Counted from the first letter of the stretch, positions 16,960 to 26,273 are shown. The stretch: 64,000 nucleotides of DNA from Rhabdaerophilum sp. SD176 (GCF_030143245.1 NZ_JARJNS010000010.1:32594-96593); one strand, 5' to 3'. A program made the numbers and translations. Notes: generated by a model not told the origin, from the letters alone.

Positions 16960-17208
16960 ATGTTTCCGCGTCGCTACGTGCATCTCGTCTATGGTGTCCT
17001 GCAATCCGGGCTGACCTCGGGGGTCGCCTCCGGCATTGCCAGCCTGCCCTTCTGGAAGGGGGGTGGCTTCTGGGGCGCCTGGCTCACGGCCTGGGGGATC
17101 GCCTGGCTTACCATGCTCCCACTGGTCGTGTTTGCCGCACCGCTGATCCAGAAACTGGCCCATGCGCTGACGCGCGACGCGCCGGCCAAGGAACGGGAGC
17201 GCCCATGA
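16960..17208 (+). CDS. DUF2798 small membrane protein
   Basis: An 82-aa protein with two membrane helices matching DUF2798: RRYVHLVYGVLQSGLTSGVAS, then GAWLTAWGIAWLTMLPLVVFAAPLIQKL. I chose the ATG at 16960 because AGGAGG lies just upstream; an in-frame ATG at 16891 would add a polar stretch unlike the family. Function is unknown. It overlaps the next gene by 4 bp. Confidence 0.82.
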   Translation: MFPRRYVHLVYGVLQSGLTSGVASGIASLPFWKGGGFWGAWLTAWGIAWLTMLPLVVFAAPLIQKLAHALTRDAPAKERERP

Positions 17209-17639
17209 CCGATTTGAATGGCAGTTGCCGGTGTGGTGCGGTTCGCCTGCAGACCCGTGGATTTCCTTCCCGGGTCGGACTCTGTCATTGCATCGATTGC
17301 CGCAAGCATCATGGCTCGCTGTTCCATGCATCGGCAATCTTTCCTGAAGCCGCCGTGACAATCGAGGGGATGACCGGGTCCTATGCCGGCCGGCACTTCT
17401 GCACGACCTGCTTTTCGCCGGTCTTTGCCGTGACCGGTGACGAGATCGAAATTCCGCTGGGGACGCTGGACAAGCCGGACGTGTTCGTCCCGACCTATGA
17501 ACTCTGGACGATCAGGCGGGAATCCTGGCTTCCGCCCTTCGAAGGGATGCGGACCTATTGCCGGGACCGAGAGAACCCGGACCCGCACGAAGGCCCAATC
17601 ATTTCCGGCCCCGGTCTGCCTCGCCATTCGGAGAGATGA
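17205..17639 (+). CDS. GFA (glutathione-dependent formaldehyde-activating-like) zinc protein
   Basis: A 144-aa zinc protein with the full GFA/CENP-V ligand set: GSCRCGAVRL, CHCIDCRKHHGSLF and HFCTTCFSPVF, followed by GTLDKPDVFVPTYELWT. The name comes from Gfa of Paracoccus; most homologues have no proven activity. It is coupled to the DUF2798 gene (ATGA). It is the last gene before the apparent left border of the genomic island, the tRNA-like remnant beginning 61 bp after its stop. Confidence 0.9.
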   Translation: MTDLNGSCRCGAVRLQTRGFPSRVGLCHCIDCRKHHGSLFHASAIFPEAAVTIEGMTGSYAGRHFCTTCFSPVFAVTGDEIEIPLGTLDKPDVFVPTYELWTIRRESWLPPFEGMRTYCRDRENPDPHEGPIISGPGLPRHSER

Positions 17640-17699
17640 TGACGGCGGCACCGGATTGGCGGGGCGCCACCAAAGAAAACGGGCATGGAAGCGGAAAAT

Positions 17700-17756
17700 T
17701 TGGTGGGTGATGAAGGGCCCGAACCTGAGCCCCGCTGATTGAGAGTCAGATCTTTT
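17700..17756 (-). repeat. Decayed tRNA-Lys 3' fragment, candidate distal attachment site
   Basis: This 57-bp stretch aligns without gaps to 49887-49943, the 3' part of tRNA-Lys, in the same orientation, with about 11 mismatches. The first 17 positions (CCA end and acceptor arm) are identical, and the anticodon-arm blocks CCCGCTGATT and AGAGTCAG are kept. The T-arm no longer pairs and the anticodon reads CTC instead of CTT. The 5' half of a tRNA is absent. The intervening 32 kb would be the inserted element. The remaining sequence to 18036 holds only short reading frames without recognisable similarity. Confidence 0.7.
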
Positions 17757-18036
17757 GGACGGAATTTCTATCGAATCTCACCAAACTGGCTCGATTTTAG
17801 CTCTTGTACCATCACGAGGTAACGCGCGACGTCGCCCCCGGAAGCGCCTGAAGCCCCTGGCGGGCAATGGGAGCCAGGACTGCGTCGCCGGCCGGTGGGT
17901 CGACGGACGGCGCTTCCTCGATCCTGCTCACGGCGTTGCTCATCCCTGCAATCGATCTGGTGCTGCGGGGCCCGAAGGCGGCCTGACACATTGCAACCGT
18001 GGATCGGCGCGCGCCGTGGACGCCGATGCGCCCTGT

Positions 18037-19092
18037 TCAAAGGTAGTCGCGTTGAAGATCGACGGTTGAACGCTGCCCGATATCGTCGAAATGCTGGTCA
18101 AGCCATTGGCCCGCGAGTTGACGGCCCATATCGCGCAGCTGGGTCAGGAAGCTCCAGCTCGTATCGAATTTGCTCGCCACCGAGAATTCACGCATGATCT
18201 CATCCGAGCGGATGGCGTGCAGGAACAACCGCTTGAGTTTGTGCTGGTGCTCCGGACGGATCCAGTCTTCATCGATCAGCTTGGTCGCGAAGGCGATGGC
18301 CCGCAACTCGCGCATCAACGACGAGTTGAAGCTTACCTCGTTGATGCGGTTGAAGATTTCGGATGCCTGTTTCGGCACACCATCCCGGACGATCGGATTG
18401 ATATGCACAATCAGAATATCCGGGCTCTGTGCATCGTAGATGATCGGGTAGATTGCCGGATTGCCGATATATCCACCATCCCAGAAATGTTCGCCCTCCA
18501 CCTCGACAGCCTGAAACAGCATGGGCAGGCAGGCGGAAGCCAGAACAGCCTGCGGCGTCAGCATCTCGTTCGTGAAGATTTTCGGCCTGCCGTTACGGAC
18601 ATTGGTTGCGCAAAGCCGCAGGATTGTGGGTGACCCCTGGCGCAGCTCTCCGAAATCCACGGTTTTCGTCAGCACATCCTTCAGCGGATTGAGACCGAAC
18701 GGATTGAACTGATAAGGCGAGAACAGGTGCGTCACGGATTCAAAGAGCTGGTATCCGAGATTCTCCCGATAGCCCAACGCGCGCAGCCACAGATCGAGCG
18801 GAGTCGTCTGGATCGGGCTCGCGTATTTGCCGGTTTCGCTGATCCTCTGCCAGAACAGTTCAAGCTGCTCGCGGGCGCCCGAATTGCCCCCCTTCATCTG
18901 CCCGTAGGCATAGACGACAGCATTCATTGCGCCGGCGCTGGTCGCGGACAGGCCTTCGATGACGAGGCGCCCGTCCTCGGCAATGCGGTCGAGAACGCCC
19001 CAGCCGAAAGCGCCGTGCGCACCGCCTCCCTGAAGGGCCACATTGATCGTCTTCTGCTGGCCATTCGGCTTGAGCTTGCGGATTTCGGCCAT
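18037..19092 (-). CDS. Patatin-like phospholipase
   Basis: A 351-aa serine hydrolase of the patatin family. It has the oxyanion loop ALQGGGAHGAFGWG near residue 20, a nucleophile elbow ATSAG (SATSAGAMNAV, Ala replacing the first Gly of GxSxG) and the catalytic Asp in WDGGYIGNP. The last 120 residues follow the bacterial form often encoded next to 3-hydroxybutyrate dehydrogenase. It lies downstream of the NDH-2 and dehydrogenase genes with short gaps, so it probably acts in the same ketone-body or polyhydroxybutyrate context, perhaps at granules or membranes. Confidence 0.9.
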   Translation of the reverse strand: MAEIRKLKPNGQQKTINVALQGGGAHGAFGWGVLDRIAEDGRLVIEGLSATSAGAMNAVVYAYGQMKGGNSGAREQLELFWQRISETGKYASPIQTTPLDLWLRALGYRENLGYQLFESVTHLFSPYQFNPFGLNPLKDVLTKTVDFGELRQGSPTILRLCATNVRNGRPKIFTNEMLTPQAVLASACLPMLFQAVEVEGEHFWDGGYIGNPAIYPIIYDAQSPDILIVHINPIVRDGVPKQASEIFNRINEVSFNSSLMRELRAIAFATKLIDEDWIRPEHQHKLKRLFLHAIRSDEIMREFSVASKFDTSWSFLTQLRDMGRQLAGQWLDQHFDDIGQRSTVDLQRDYL

Positions 19093-19112
19093 GGCTATGA
19101 ACCTTTCTTTCT

Positions 19113-20417
19113 TCAGGGCGCGTTGGTTTCAGGAGGTCTCGCCATCGCAACCTCAGCCCCGGTGATGAGGCGTGCGCCGCGCTCCCAGGTCAGGTAGGAC
19201 CAGAGCCATTGGCTGGCCACGGAGAAGCGGCTGCGAAATCCGACAAGAAACCAGACATGGGCCACGGACCAGAGCAGCCAGCCGGGAAAGCCGGTCAGCC
19301 GGATACGGCCGAAATCCGCAACCGCGAAATTTCGTCCCACCGTCGCGAGCTGCCCGAAATCCCGGTATTCAAACGGCCTCGGGGTCCGACCTCCGAACCG
19401 TGAGGCAACCAAAGCACCAACGAATTCTCCGGCCTGCTTCGCTGCCGGAGCGATCCCGGGCAGCATCGTGCCATCCGCCTGCCGGTAGGCTGCGGTATCC
19501 CCGATCACGAAAATCCCGGGATGATGCGGAACCGAAAAGTCGTTCCCGACCAGGACACGGCCCGCCCGGTCAACCTCCGCGCCGAGCCAGCGGCCGGCTG
19601 CCGAGGCCCGAACCCCGGCGGCCCAGATCACATTGTTCGTGGCAATCACCTCACCCCCGACGACAACCTGGTCAGGCGTGATCTCCGTGACAGCTGTACC
19701 GGTCCGGACCTCGACCCCCATGCGTGTCAGGGCACGGGCAGCGGCCGCACTCATCGATTCCCGGAACTGCGGCAACAGGCGCGGTCCGGCCTCGACAAGC
19801 AGGACCTGAATGTCCTTCGGTGTGATTGTCCGAAAATCTCGGTCGGCAACATGACGCGCCAGTTCGGCAACCGCACCGGCCAGTTCGACACCGGTCGGAC
19901 CGCCTCCGACAATCACGAAGGTCAGCAGGGCCTTGCGACGTTTCGGGTCGGATACGATTTCCGCTCGTTCCAGCGCGAAGAGGAGCTTCGCCCGCAGGCG
20001 GGTTGCATCGTCGATTGTCTTGATCCCGGGCGCGAGTGCTTCCCACTCGTCCCGGCCGAAATAGGCATGGCGTGCACCAGTCGCGATGATGAGCGTGTCG
20101 TAGCCGACCGGCCCCTCCTCCGTTTCGACGAGGCGGGCTCCCGTGTCGATGCCGGTTACTTTTGCCAGAGCCACGCGGACATTGCCCTGGTCGCGCAGGA
20201 TCGAGCGGATCGGTGCTCCGATATCCGCCGGCGACAGCCCGGCCGTCGCGACCTGGTACAGCAAAGGCTGGAAAAGATGAAAGTTGCGCCGGTCGATCAA
20301 TGTGACCTGCACGGGGGCGCGGGCCAGCGCGCGCGCTGCCGCAATCCCGCCGAACCCGCCGCCAATGATCACGACGCGTTGTCCGGCCATGCCTGCGGAA
20401 GAAAGGGTCCCGGACAT
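19113..20417 (-). CDS. Type II NADH:quinone oxidoreductase (NDH-2-like)
   Basis: A 434-aa FAD flavoprotein. It has an N-terminal FAD dinucleotide fold (VVIIGGGFGGIAAARAL), LFQPLLYQVATAGLSPADI, a second NADH-binding fold (FVIVGGGPTGVELAGAVAEL), GVRASAAGRWLG, and the FAD tail VIGDTAAYRQADG with PGIAPAAKQAGEF. The C-terminus has two amphipathic or hydrophobic segments for membrane attachment. It oxidises NADH and passes electrons to quinone without pumping. Its start overlaps the dehydrogenase stop as TGATG, so it may re-oxidise the NADH that enzyme makes. Confidence 0.92.
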   Translation of the reverse strand: MSGTLSSAGMAGQRVVIIGGGFGGIAAARALARAPVQVTLIDRRNFHLFQPLLYQVATAGLSPADIGAPIRSILRDQGNVRVALAKVTGIDTGARLVETEEGPVGYDTLIIATGARHAYFGRDEWEALAPGIKTIDDATRLRAKLLFALERAEIVSDPKRRKALLTFVIVGGGPTGVELAGAVAELARHVADRDFRTITPKDIQVLLVEAGPRLLPQFRESMSAAAARALTRMGVEVRTGTAVTEITPDQVVVGGEVIATNNVIWAAGVRASAAGRWLGAEVDRAGRVLVGNDFSVPHHPGIFVIGDTAAYRQADGTMLPGIAPAAKQAGEFVGALVASRFGGRTPRPFEYRDFGQLATVGRNFAVADFGRIRLTGFPGWLLWSVAHVWFLVGFRSRFSVASQWLWSYLTWERGARLITGAEVAMARPPETNAP

Positions 20418-21232
20418 CAATGTGCCGTCCATCCGCCGTCCACGGCATAGGCCGCGCCGGTGATCGAGCCGCCGAAAGGCCCGGCGAGGAAGGCGGTCAA
20501 TTCGCCAATTTCGTCCACCGTCGCGAAGGTCTTGTTCGGCTGGGCCGCGAGCAGCACGTTCCGCACCACGTCCTCGCGCGAGATACCGTGTGCCGCTGCC
20601 TGCTCGTCGATCTGACGCTCGACAAGCGGGGTGAGGACATAGCCTGGGCAGATCGCGTTGGCAGTAATGCCGAGCTCCGCCCCTTCCAGCGCAACAACCT
20701 TGGTCAGCCCGATCAGCCCGTGCTTGGCAGCGACATAGGCCGACTTGAACGGTGACGCGACGAGGCCATGCGCCGAGGCGATGTTGATGATCCGCCCGAA
20801 GCGCCGCGACTTCATCCCGGCAAAGGCGAGCCGGATGGCATGGAAGGCAGCGGACAGGTTGAGGGCGAGGATGGCGTCCCACTTCTCCGGCGGAAAGGAC
20901 TCGATCGGCGCAACAAGCTGGATCCCGGCATTGTTCACGAGGATATCGATCGAACCGAGCGCCGCTTCGGCATCGTGGATCAGGGTACCCACGCCGTCGG
21001 CCTGCATCAGGTTGGCCCCGACAAAGGCCACCCGGACTCCATGGCGCTCGGCGAGCCCGGCGCGGGTGGCCTCGATCTCTTCGGGATTTCCGAGCCCGTT
21101 GATCACGATATCGGCCCCCGCACGGGCCAGCGCCTCTGCGATGCCGAGCCCGATCCCGCTGGTGGACCCCGTGACAAGAGCCTTGCGCCCGGAGAGCGGG
21201 CTTGTTCTCGACGGCATGTCAGTTCCGGACAT
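20417..21232 (-). CDS. bdhA: D-3-hydroxybutyrate dehydrogenase (SDR family)
   Basis: A 271-aa classical short-chain dehydrogenase converting 3-hydroxybutyrate to acetoacetate with NAD. It shows TGSTSGIGLGIAEAL, NNAGIQ, the catalytic Ser in IASAHG, YVAAKHG with Tyr and Lys, and CPGYVLTPLVERQI, the lid typical of 3-hydroxybutyrate dehydrogenases. It heads an operon with NDH-2 and a patatin-like enzyme. The promoter region is shared with the divergent peroxiredoxin gene and holds a 19-bp inverted repeat. Starts at MSGTDMP or MPSRTS are both possible. Confidence 0.92.
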   Translation of the reverse strand: MSGTDMPSRTSPLSGRKALVTGSTSGIGLGIAEALARAGADIVINGLGNPEEIEATRAGLAERHGVRVAFVGANLMQADGVGTLIHDAEAALGSIDILVNNAGIQLVAPIESFPPEKWDAILALNLSAAFHAIRLAFAGMKSRRFGRIINIASAHGLVASPFKSAYVAAKHGLIGLTKVVALEGAELGITANAICPGYVLTPLVERQIDEQAAAHGISREDVVRNVLLAAQPNKTFATVDEIGELTAFLAGPFGGSITGAAYAVDGGWTAH

Positions 21233-21314
21233 TCTGTGCCTCGATCCTCTGGTGAACCCTGCCTGAAAATGCGCCGGGGCCTTGTCGAAGGGAAATACGA
21301 AAGCCGGATGGAAA

Positions 21315-21333
21315 CCATAGCGCCGCGCTATGG
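21315..21333. promoter_or_regulatory. 19-bp inverted repeat (ATAGC-N5-GCTAT), LysR-type operator candidate
   Basis: CCATAGCGC-C-GCGCTATGG is a perfect 9-1-9 inverted repeat in the intergenic region between bdhA and the peroxiredoxin gene. It contains the T-N11-A spacing of LysR boxes. A second ATAGC-N5-GCTAT site lies at 26880-26894. Confidence 0.55.
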
Positions 21334-21380
21334 CCGGCGAGGTTGCGAAGTGCGCTGGCAGTCATTACGAGGAGGGTTGA

Positions 21381-22106
21381 ATGCCTGAGGGCGGGAAGCC
21401 AGTTTGCGTCCAGCCGGGGATGCCCATGCCGAATGATCCGCTGACATGCGCCTTGGCCCGTGTCTCCGAGACAATCAATCGCGAGTTTCCGGATGTCGCG
21501 GGGGCCTATTCACGGTTCGTCGCGAGACTGAAGCGAGTGGGTGCCGGTCATGCGGCTCCGGCTCCCGGCGCGCTGGCGCCGGACTTTGCCCTGCCGGGGC
21601 GCGACGGTGCACTTGTCACGCTGGACAGCCTTGTTGCGGCAGGTCCGCTGGTCCTGAGTTTCTTTCGCGGTGGCTGGTGCGATTACTGCGCGACCGAGCT
21701 GGACATACTCGCTCAGCACGTGCCCGCGATCCATGCTGCTGGTGGCACGATTGCCGCCGTGTCTGGCGAGCTGGGTGGCGAAAGCCTGCCGTTCCGGGGA
21801 GAAACCCTGCCCTTCCCGATCCTCTCCGATGCGGATCTGGGCGTTGCCATGGCGTATGGATTGCTGGTCAGCCTCGATGCCGAGGTGCAGCAGCTCCATC
21901 AGGGATGGGGGATCGATTTCCGTGCCATCTATGGCAATGACAGCCAGTTCCTCGCGATCCCTGCCACATTCGTTCTCGGCCGTGATCGCCGCGTGATCGC
22001 CGCCCGGGCCGACCCCGATTTTCGGCAGCGGATGCCGATCGGGGAGATACTGGCAGCGATCGCAGAAGGCACCGCGCCCGTTCCTCCGCACGCGGCCGGG
22101 CGCTAG
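21381..22106 (+). CDS. AhpC/TSA-family peroxiredoxin-like protein
   Basis: A 241-aa thioredoxin-fold protein. The core starts at about residue 55 (GALAPDFALPGRDGALVTL) and has the redox motif FFRGGWCDYCATEL, where the Prx Thr-x-x-Cys is replaced by a CxxC. The end IPATFVLGRDRRVIAARADPDFRQRMP is typical of this subgroup. It probably reduces peroxides. The start is supported by GAGGAGGG; an in-frame Met at residue 14 is possible. It converges on the mechanosensitive channel gene with a 4-bp overlap of ends. Confidence 0.88.
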   Translation: MPEGGKPVCVQPGMPMPNDPLTCALARVSETINREFPDVAGAYSRFVARLKRVGAGHAAPAPGALAPDFALPGRDGALVTLDSLVAAGPLVLSFFRGGWCDYCATELDILAQHVPAIHAAGGTIAAVSGELGGESLPFRGETLPFPILSDADLGVAMAYGLLVSLDAEVQQLHQGWGIDFRAIYGNDSQFLAIPATFVLGRDRRVIAARADPDFRQRMPIGEILAAIAEGTAPVPPHAAGR

Positions 22107-24178
22107 GCCGGAGGTCCCGCCTGGGCGGCCGCCGGGCGCTTCATCGCAGCGATCGCCGCTGCAGGATCATCCGGTTCCTCGCGCTCGGCCGAATTCTCGA
22201 TGATGACGGAATTCTTGGCGAACTCGATCCCCTTCTCCTGGAAGACCCGGATGATGCGCTTGATCGCTTCGCGTTGGACATAGGTCGGCTTGCCCGGCCT
22301 GACCGTGAACTTGAACCGGATAAGCAAGGCGTTGTCGAGAATGTCCGCTACACCCTGCATCTTGAGCGGAAGGATGAATTCCTTGCCGTATTCCGGGTCT
22401 TCGAGCAACTCGAGCCCGATCGCCTTGACGGTCTTGCGAACCTTGTCGATCTCGATGTCGCGCGAGAGCCGAAGGTTGAATTTCATGGTGATCCAGTCAC
22501 GGCTGTAATTGGTGATCGACCCGAGCTGCCCAAACGGGACCGTGTGGACGAAACCGTTATGATGCCTCAGCTGCACCGACCGGACCGAAATCCGCTCGAC
22601 GGCGCCCTTCAATCGTCCTGCTTCGATGTATTCACCGAGGCGGAAGGCATCGTCGATCATGAAAAAGATGCCTGCGACCACATCGCGGACCAGGGATTGC
22701 GAGCCGAAGCTGACGGCGAGGCCGAGGATGCCGGCGCCGGCGAGGATCGGCGTGATGTCGATGCCCAGCTGGGACAATGCGGAGAGGGCGGTGACCCCCA
22801 GCACGAAGACCCCGATCAGCCCCTGGAAGATCGGCACGATTGTTTCGAGCCTGGAAGCGGGGGCCAGGCCGTCATCATCGCCGCCGGGCTTGTGGATCTT
22901 GGCATTGGCCGCATAGCGCGTCCGCGTCCAGGCGCTGAGCCCTTCGAAGATCACGTAGCCGATGCCGAGCGTCAGGAGTGCCGCTGCGAGCCGGCCGCGC
23001 ATCATCGACATACGACCCTCGCCGAAGATGTCCGGGACGACTTCAACCAGCCAACCCGAACAGACCAGCAAGGCCGCGGCACCGATTCCAAACCAGATCA
23101 CGCGGCGCAGGGGTTGCCCGTAATTCTGCCAGAACGAATTGACTGGCCGATTCTCGCTTGCAGGCGCTTCGTCGTCCTCTGACGCAGAAATCCGGTCCGG
23201 ACCAGGCGGGTCCAAGCGGCTGGAGCGAATGGCGTAGGCAATCACGCGGTCAAGCAGAAAGCCGCCAACGCTCACGGCAGCCAGGCGGATCATCAGGAAG
23301 TAAAAGGGAAAGTCGAGCGCGACAACGCCATAGCTCCAGGCCAGCCAGAACAGGATCGCCAGCGTTGTTGCGGCAGAACGGATCCGGATATCGGCCGTCA
23401 TTGTCCGGGAATAGCGGATTGCAGCCAGATAGCCGAGGCTGGCAACAATCGATCCGATGATCAGGGCCATGGCCTGCCCGGCCGGCCAGCTCATCCCGGC
23501 TTCAAGCCAGACCGGAATCAATGTCGGAAACGAAATGCCGGCCAGCACGCCCGCAATGGCAAACGGGGCTGCAGCCCGGATCTGGCTGTCATCGGCCTCG
23601 ACCAGACGCAATTGCGGTTCTCCCGGCCGGAACAGGGCAGAGGGAACGATGAGAACAATCCCCAGCAACAAGGCCAGATCGATGAGGGATCGGAGGAGCG
23701 ACGCAACAAGCCCGGCTCCCGAGGCGATCAGTTCGGCGCCAGCGAGAGCGGTGACGGCAAGGGCCAGCGCGCCGGCAACGTCAACAAGAAACCGGCGGAT
23801 CACTCTCGAAGCCGGGTTCAGGGATGAAGCGGGGTCAAACCAGCGGAGCGCGGCCGCGCGGACGAGCCGCGCCGTCAACGCCATGGCTGCCAGGACCCCG
23901 ATCACGGAAAGGAGGCCGGTCCAAAGCGGGTGGCCCCGGTCTGCGGCGAAGGCGAAGCCAGCCTTGACAAGTTCGCTACCGATGGTCGGCATGGCCACCA
24001 GGATGGGCCAGAACAGCTCCTGGATACGGCTGTAGATGTCATGAAGGGCCGGAACCAGCCCCATGCCGCCGGATGGCCGACTTCCCTCGGCGGCCAGCGC
24101 AGGGCCTACCGCAAGCAGAAGGGCGACCCAAACCGATGGACCATACGGCCAGAATCGATGCCATTGCTTCGCATCCAT
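22103..24178 (-). CDS. Mechanosensitive ion channel, MscS family with extended membrane domain
   Basis: A 691-aa inner-membrane protein: a signal-like first helix (VWVALLLAVGPALAAEGS), about ten more hydrophobic helices, then the MscS core. The core has pore helix AGAGILGLAVSFGSQSLVRDVVAGIFFMI, beta domain FRLGEYIEAGRLKGAVERISVRSVQLRHHNG, TVPFGQLGSITNYSRD and the C-terminal domain to about residue 660. The family releases solutes on hypo-osmotic shock. The ATG at 24178 follows the stop of the cyclase gene after one base, so the two are coupled; the channel itself has no cyclic-nucleotide-binding domain. Confidence 0.9.
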   Translation of the reverse strand: MDAKQWHRFWPYGPSVWVALLLAVGPALAAEGSRPSGGMGLVPALHDIYSRIQELFWPILVAMPTIGSELVKAGFAFAADRGHPLWTGLLSVIGVLAAMALTARLVRAAALRWFDPASSLNPASRVIRRFLVDVAGALALAVTALAGAELIASGAGLVASLLRSLIDLALLLGIVLIVPSALFRPGEPQLRLVEADDSQIRAAAPFAIAGVLAGISFPTLIPVWLEAGMSWPAGQAMALIIGSIVASLGYLAAIRYSRTMTADIRIRSAATTLAILFWLAWSYGVVALDFPFYFLMIRLAAVSVGGFLLDRVIAYAIRSSRLDPPGPDRISASEDDEAPASENRPVNSFWQNYGQPLRRVIWFGIGAAALLVCSGWLVEVVPDIFGEGRMSMMRGRLAAALLTLGIGYVIFEGLSAWTRTRYAANAKIHKPGGDDDGLAPASRLETIVPIFQGLIGVFVLGVTALSALSQLGIDITPILAGAGILGLAVSFGSQSLVRDVVAGIFFMIDDAFRLGEYIEAGRLKGAVERISVRSVQLRHHNGFVHTVPFGQLGSITNYSRDWITMKFNLRLSRDIEIDKVRKTVKAIGLELLEDPEYGKEFILPLKMQGVADILDNALLIRFKFTVRPGKPTYVQREAIKRIIRVFQEKGIEFAKNSVIIENSAEREEPDDPAAAIAAMKRPAAAQAGPPA

Positions 24179-24179
24179 G

Positions 24180-26174
24180 TCATTTGCCTTCCAGCATCGT
24201 GATCGGCTGCCAATCGGCAGGGACGCCATTGGCCTGCAGCCTGTTGCATATCGCCCGAAGCCGTTGCCCGGGCCCATCGGTGGGACAGGTGCGTTCCAGT
24301 TCGCTCAGGTGCTCCAAGGCTCTGTCGAAGTCGGCCCGACGATAGGCGTCAAGCGCCTGGCCATAAATGTCCATCCATGGGGCGTGAGCGTCGCATAGCT
24401 CGACCAATGTCACATCACCCTGCCGTCCATAGACCCGCACCGAGTCGACCTCGCGGAGTGCAAAGGTGCCCTCGATGCGATCAGCGGTCTCCTGTCCGAT
24501 CAGGATTGTCGTTCCGTACATCTTGTTGATGCCCTCCAGGCGACTGGCCAGATTCACAACATCGCCCAGCGCCGTATAGTTCAGCCTTACCGATGATCCC
24601 ACATTGCCGACAATGGCGTTGCCCGATTGCAGGCCAATCCGGACACTCAAAGGTGCGAACCGGGCATCGGCTTTCCTGAGGGCATCGAACTGTCGCATAA
24701 TCCGCAGCGCGGCATCGCAGGCATCCCGCGCATGGTCCGGGTTCGAGGCTGGCGCTCCCCAGAAGGCCATGATCGCATCCCCGATGAACTTGTCGACGGT
24801 CCCGCCCGTTGCAGCAACTTCCTTCGAGGCAAGTTCGAGGAAGGCGCTCACGATCGGGACGGCGTCATCCCCGAGGACTTCCGTCAACCGGGTAAAACCC
24901 GCCAGATCGGCGAACAGCACCGTGATTTCCCGCTGCGTGCCACCGGGTTCAGCCCGCATGCCTTCACGGATCAGGTTGCGGACAAGTTCGGTCGGGATGA
25001 ACTTGGCGAAATCCGCGAGCCCGTGGCTCATCCGCACAATGGCTGCCGAAAGGCGGTCGATCTCGCGCAAGGGCGATCGACGCCGGGGGACGGCCTCGAG
25101 GGCGAAGGTCTCGACCAGCGCCAGGTCTTCGACGACCCGCTCCATCGGGCGTGCGATGGCAAACCGCGTGGCCAGCGAGGCAACAACCCCGATCACGAGG
25201 ACGAAGGCAAAAAGTCCCAGTGTCACGCGCGACAGCATCTGCGTGATCTCGCCAAGGAAATCGGCCTCCGGCACGATAACGGCCAGTTGCCAGTTCCGGA
25301 AGTGAAGGGGAGACAGCGAAACCGCATAGGCCCCGCTGCCGAGGACAAGCCGGCGATGTTCCGTTACATCCTTGGCTTCGGCGGCCCGTGCCGCGACGAT
25401 CTGTCCGAGCGCCCGTTCCACCTCGCTGTGGCTTCCGTCCGGCGTGCCCCCGCTTTGCGAACGGACGAGCAGGTCGCCATCGGGTGCCAGGACGGCAAGC
25501 CGCCCGGTCCGGGAGACCGGAATGTCGGCAAGTAAGCCGGCGAACCGTTCGAAGGTCAGAAGGAAAGCCAGCACGCCCTGCGGCACGTTCCGCACATAGG
25601 CAACCGCATTCCCGGCCGGCGGGCCATCCGACGGGACAGAGAGCCAACCCGGTTCCGCCTTTGCCCGCGCGAGGCGGAGCCAGGGCGATTCTGTCGCCAT
25701 GCGTGGCTCGGCCGAACCAACCGGTTCCGCCATGTCACTCCGCTGGCCGCCGGGCGCGATCCGGATATGGCCGATCGGGACATCCCTCTGATCCCGCTCC
25801 AGGATCGAGACAGCCCCGTCGGGATGATGGCTGAAGATCGCCGAAGTGCCATCCTTCCGGACCAGCAGCAACGACCCGGCCACCTTGTTCCCGCGCATCG
25901 CCGCAAGGATGAGGTTTTCCTGCACGGCTGGCGCAGGCTCGGCATCCAGCGCCACCCCAACCAGCCTTGCGGCGGCTTCGGTGGCCTCAACCCGATCCCA
26001 CCAGGCCTTCCGCGCCGCTTCCGCGATCTGCTGTTCAAGCGCGCCGAGGAGATCCCGGCTGACGATCCCGGCGGTTCGGGACCATGTGACATGCACAAGG
26101 ACCCCGCAAAGCATCACGCTGGCCGCAATGGCAAGGAAGATCGCCAGACCAAAGCCCAGCTGGAATCGCTTCAT
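24180..26174 (-). CDS. Membrane adenylate/guanylate cyclase with Cache-type sensor
   Basis: A 664-aa class III nucleotide cyclase. Helix 1 (about residues 8-30) and helix 2 (about 300-325) frame a periplasmic Cache-like sensor domain; a HAMP-like linker follows. The catalytic domain (about 410-590) has both metal aspartates (LFADLAGFTRL and KFIGDAIMAFWG), the purine-specifying Lys (VDKF) and Asp (LGDVVN), and the transition-state Asn/Arg in VVNLASRLEG, so it looks active and ATP-specific. A tail of about 60 residues has TPR-like character. It is coupled to the downstream MscS-type channel gene. Confidence 0.9.
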   Translation of the reverse strand: MKRFQLGFGLAIFLAIAASVMLCGVLVHVTWSRTAGIVSRDLLGALEQQIAEAARKAWWDRVEATEAAARLVGVALDAEPAPAVQENLILAAMRGNKVAGSLLLVRKDGTSAIFSHHPDGAVSILERDQRDVPIGHIRIAPGGQRSDMAEPVGSAEPRMATESPWLRLARAKAEPGWLSVPSDGPPAGNAVAYVRNVPQGVLAFLLTFERFAGLLADIPVSRTGRLAVLAPDGDLLVRSQSGGTPDGSHSEVERALGQIVAARAAEAKDVTEHRRLVLGSGAYAVSLSPLHFRNWQLAVIVPEADFLGEITQMLSRVTLGLFAFVLVIGVVASLATRFAIARPMERVVEDLALVETFALEAVPRRRSPLREIDRLSAAIVRMSHGLADFAKFIPTELVRNLIREGMRAEPGGTQREITVLFADLAGFTRLTEVLGDDAVPIVSAFLELASKEVAATGGTVDKFIGDAIMAFWGAPASNPDHARDACDAALRIMRQFDALRKADARFAPLSVRIGLQSGNAIVGNVGSSVRLNYTALGDVVNLASRLEGINKMYGTTILIGQETADRIEGTFALREVDSVRVYGRQGDVTLVELCDAHAPWMDIYGQALDAYRRADFDRALEHLSELERTCPTDGPGQRLRAICNRLQANGVPADWQPITMLEGK

Positions 26175-26273
26175 CCGGGCCCCTCCATCATGTGCGTTCG
26201 AGATAACATTTCACCGCCCGGTTGCCCGGACGGCGAAATGCCCGTTTTCGGCGACGACCGATTCAGGCCCGCT

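Noticed and set aside
17700..17756. A functional tRNA-Glu (CTC anticodon)
   Set aside because: The 5' half is missing and the T-arm does not pair; it is a fragment of tRNA-Lys.
17757..18036. Short frames on both strands between the tRNA fragment and the patatin gene
   Set aside because: About 90-100 codons each, no similarity recognised, no good ribosome binding site, and composition typical of chance frames.
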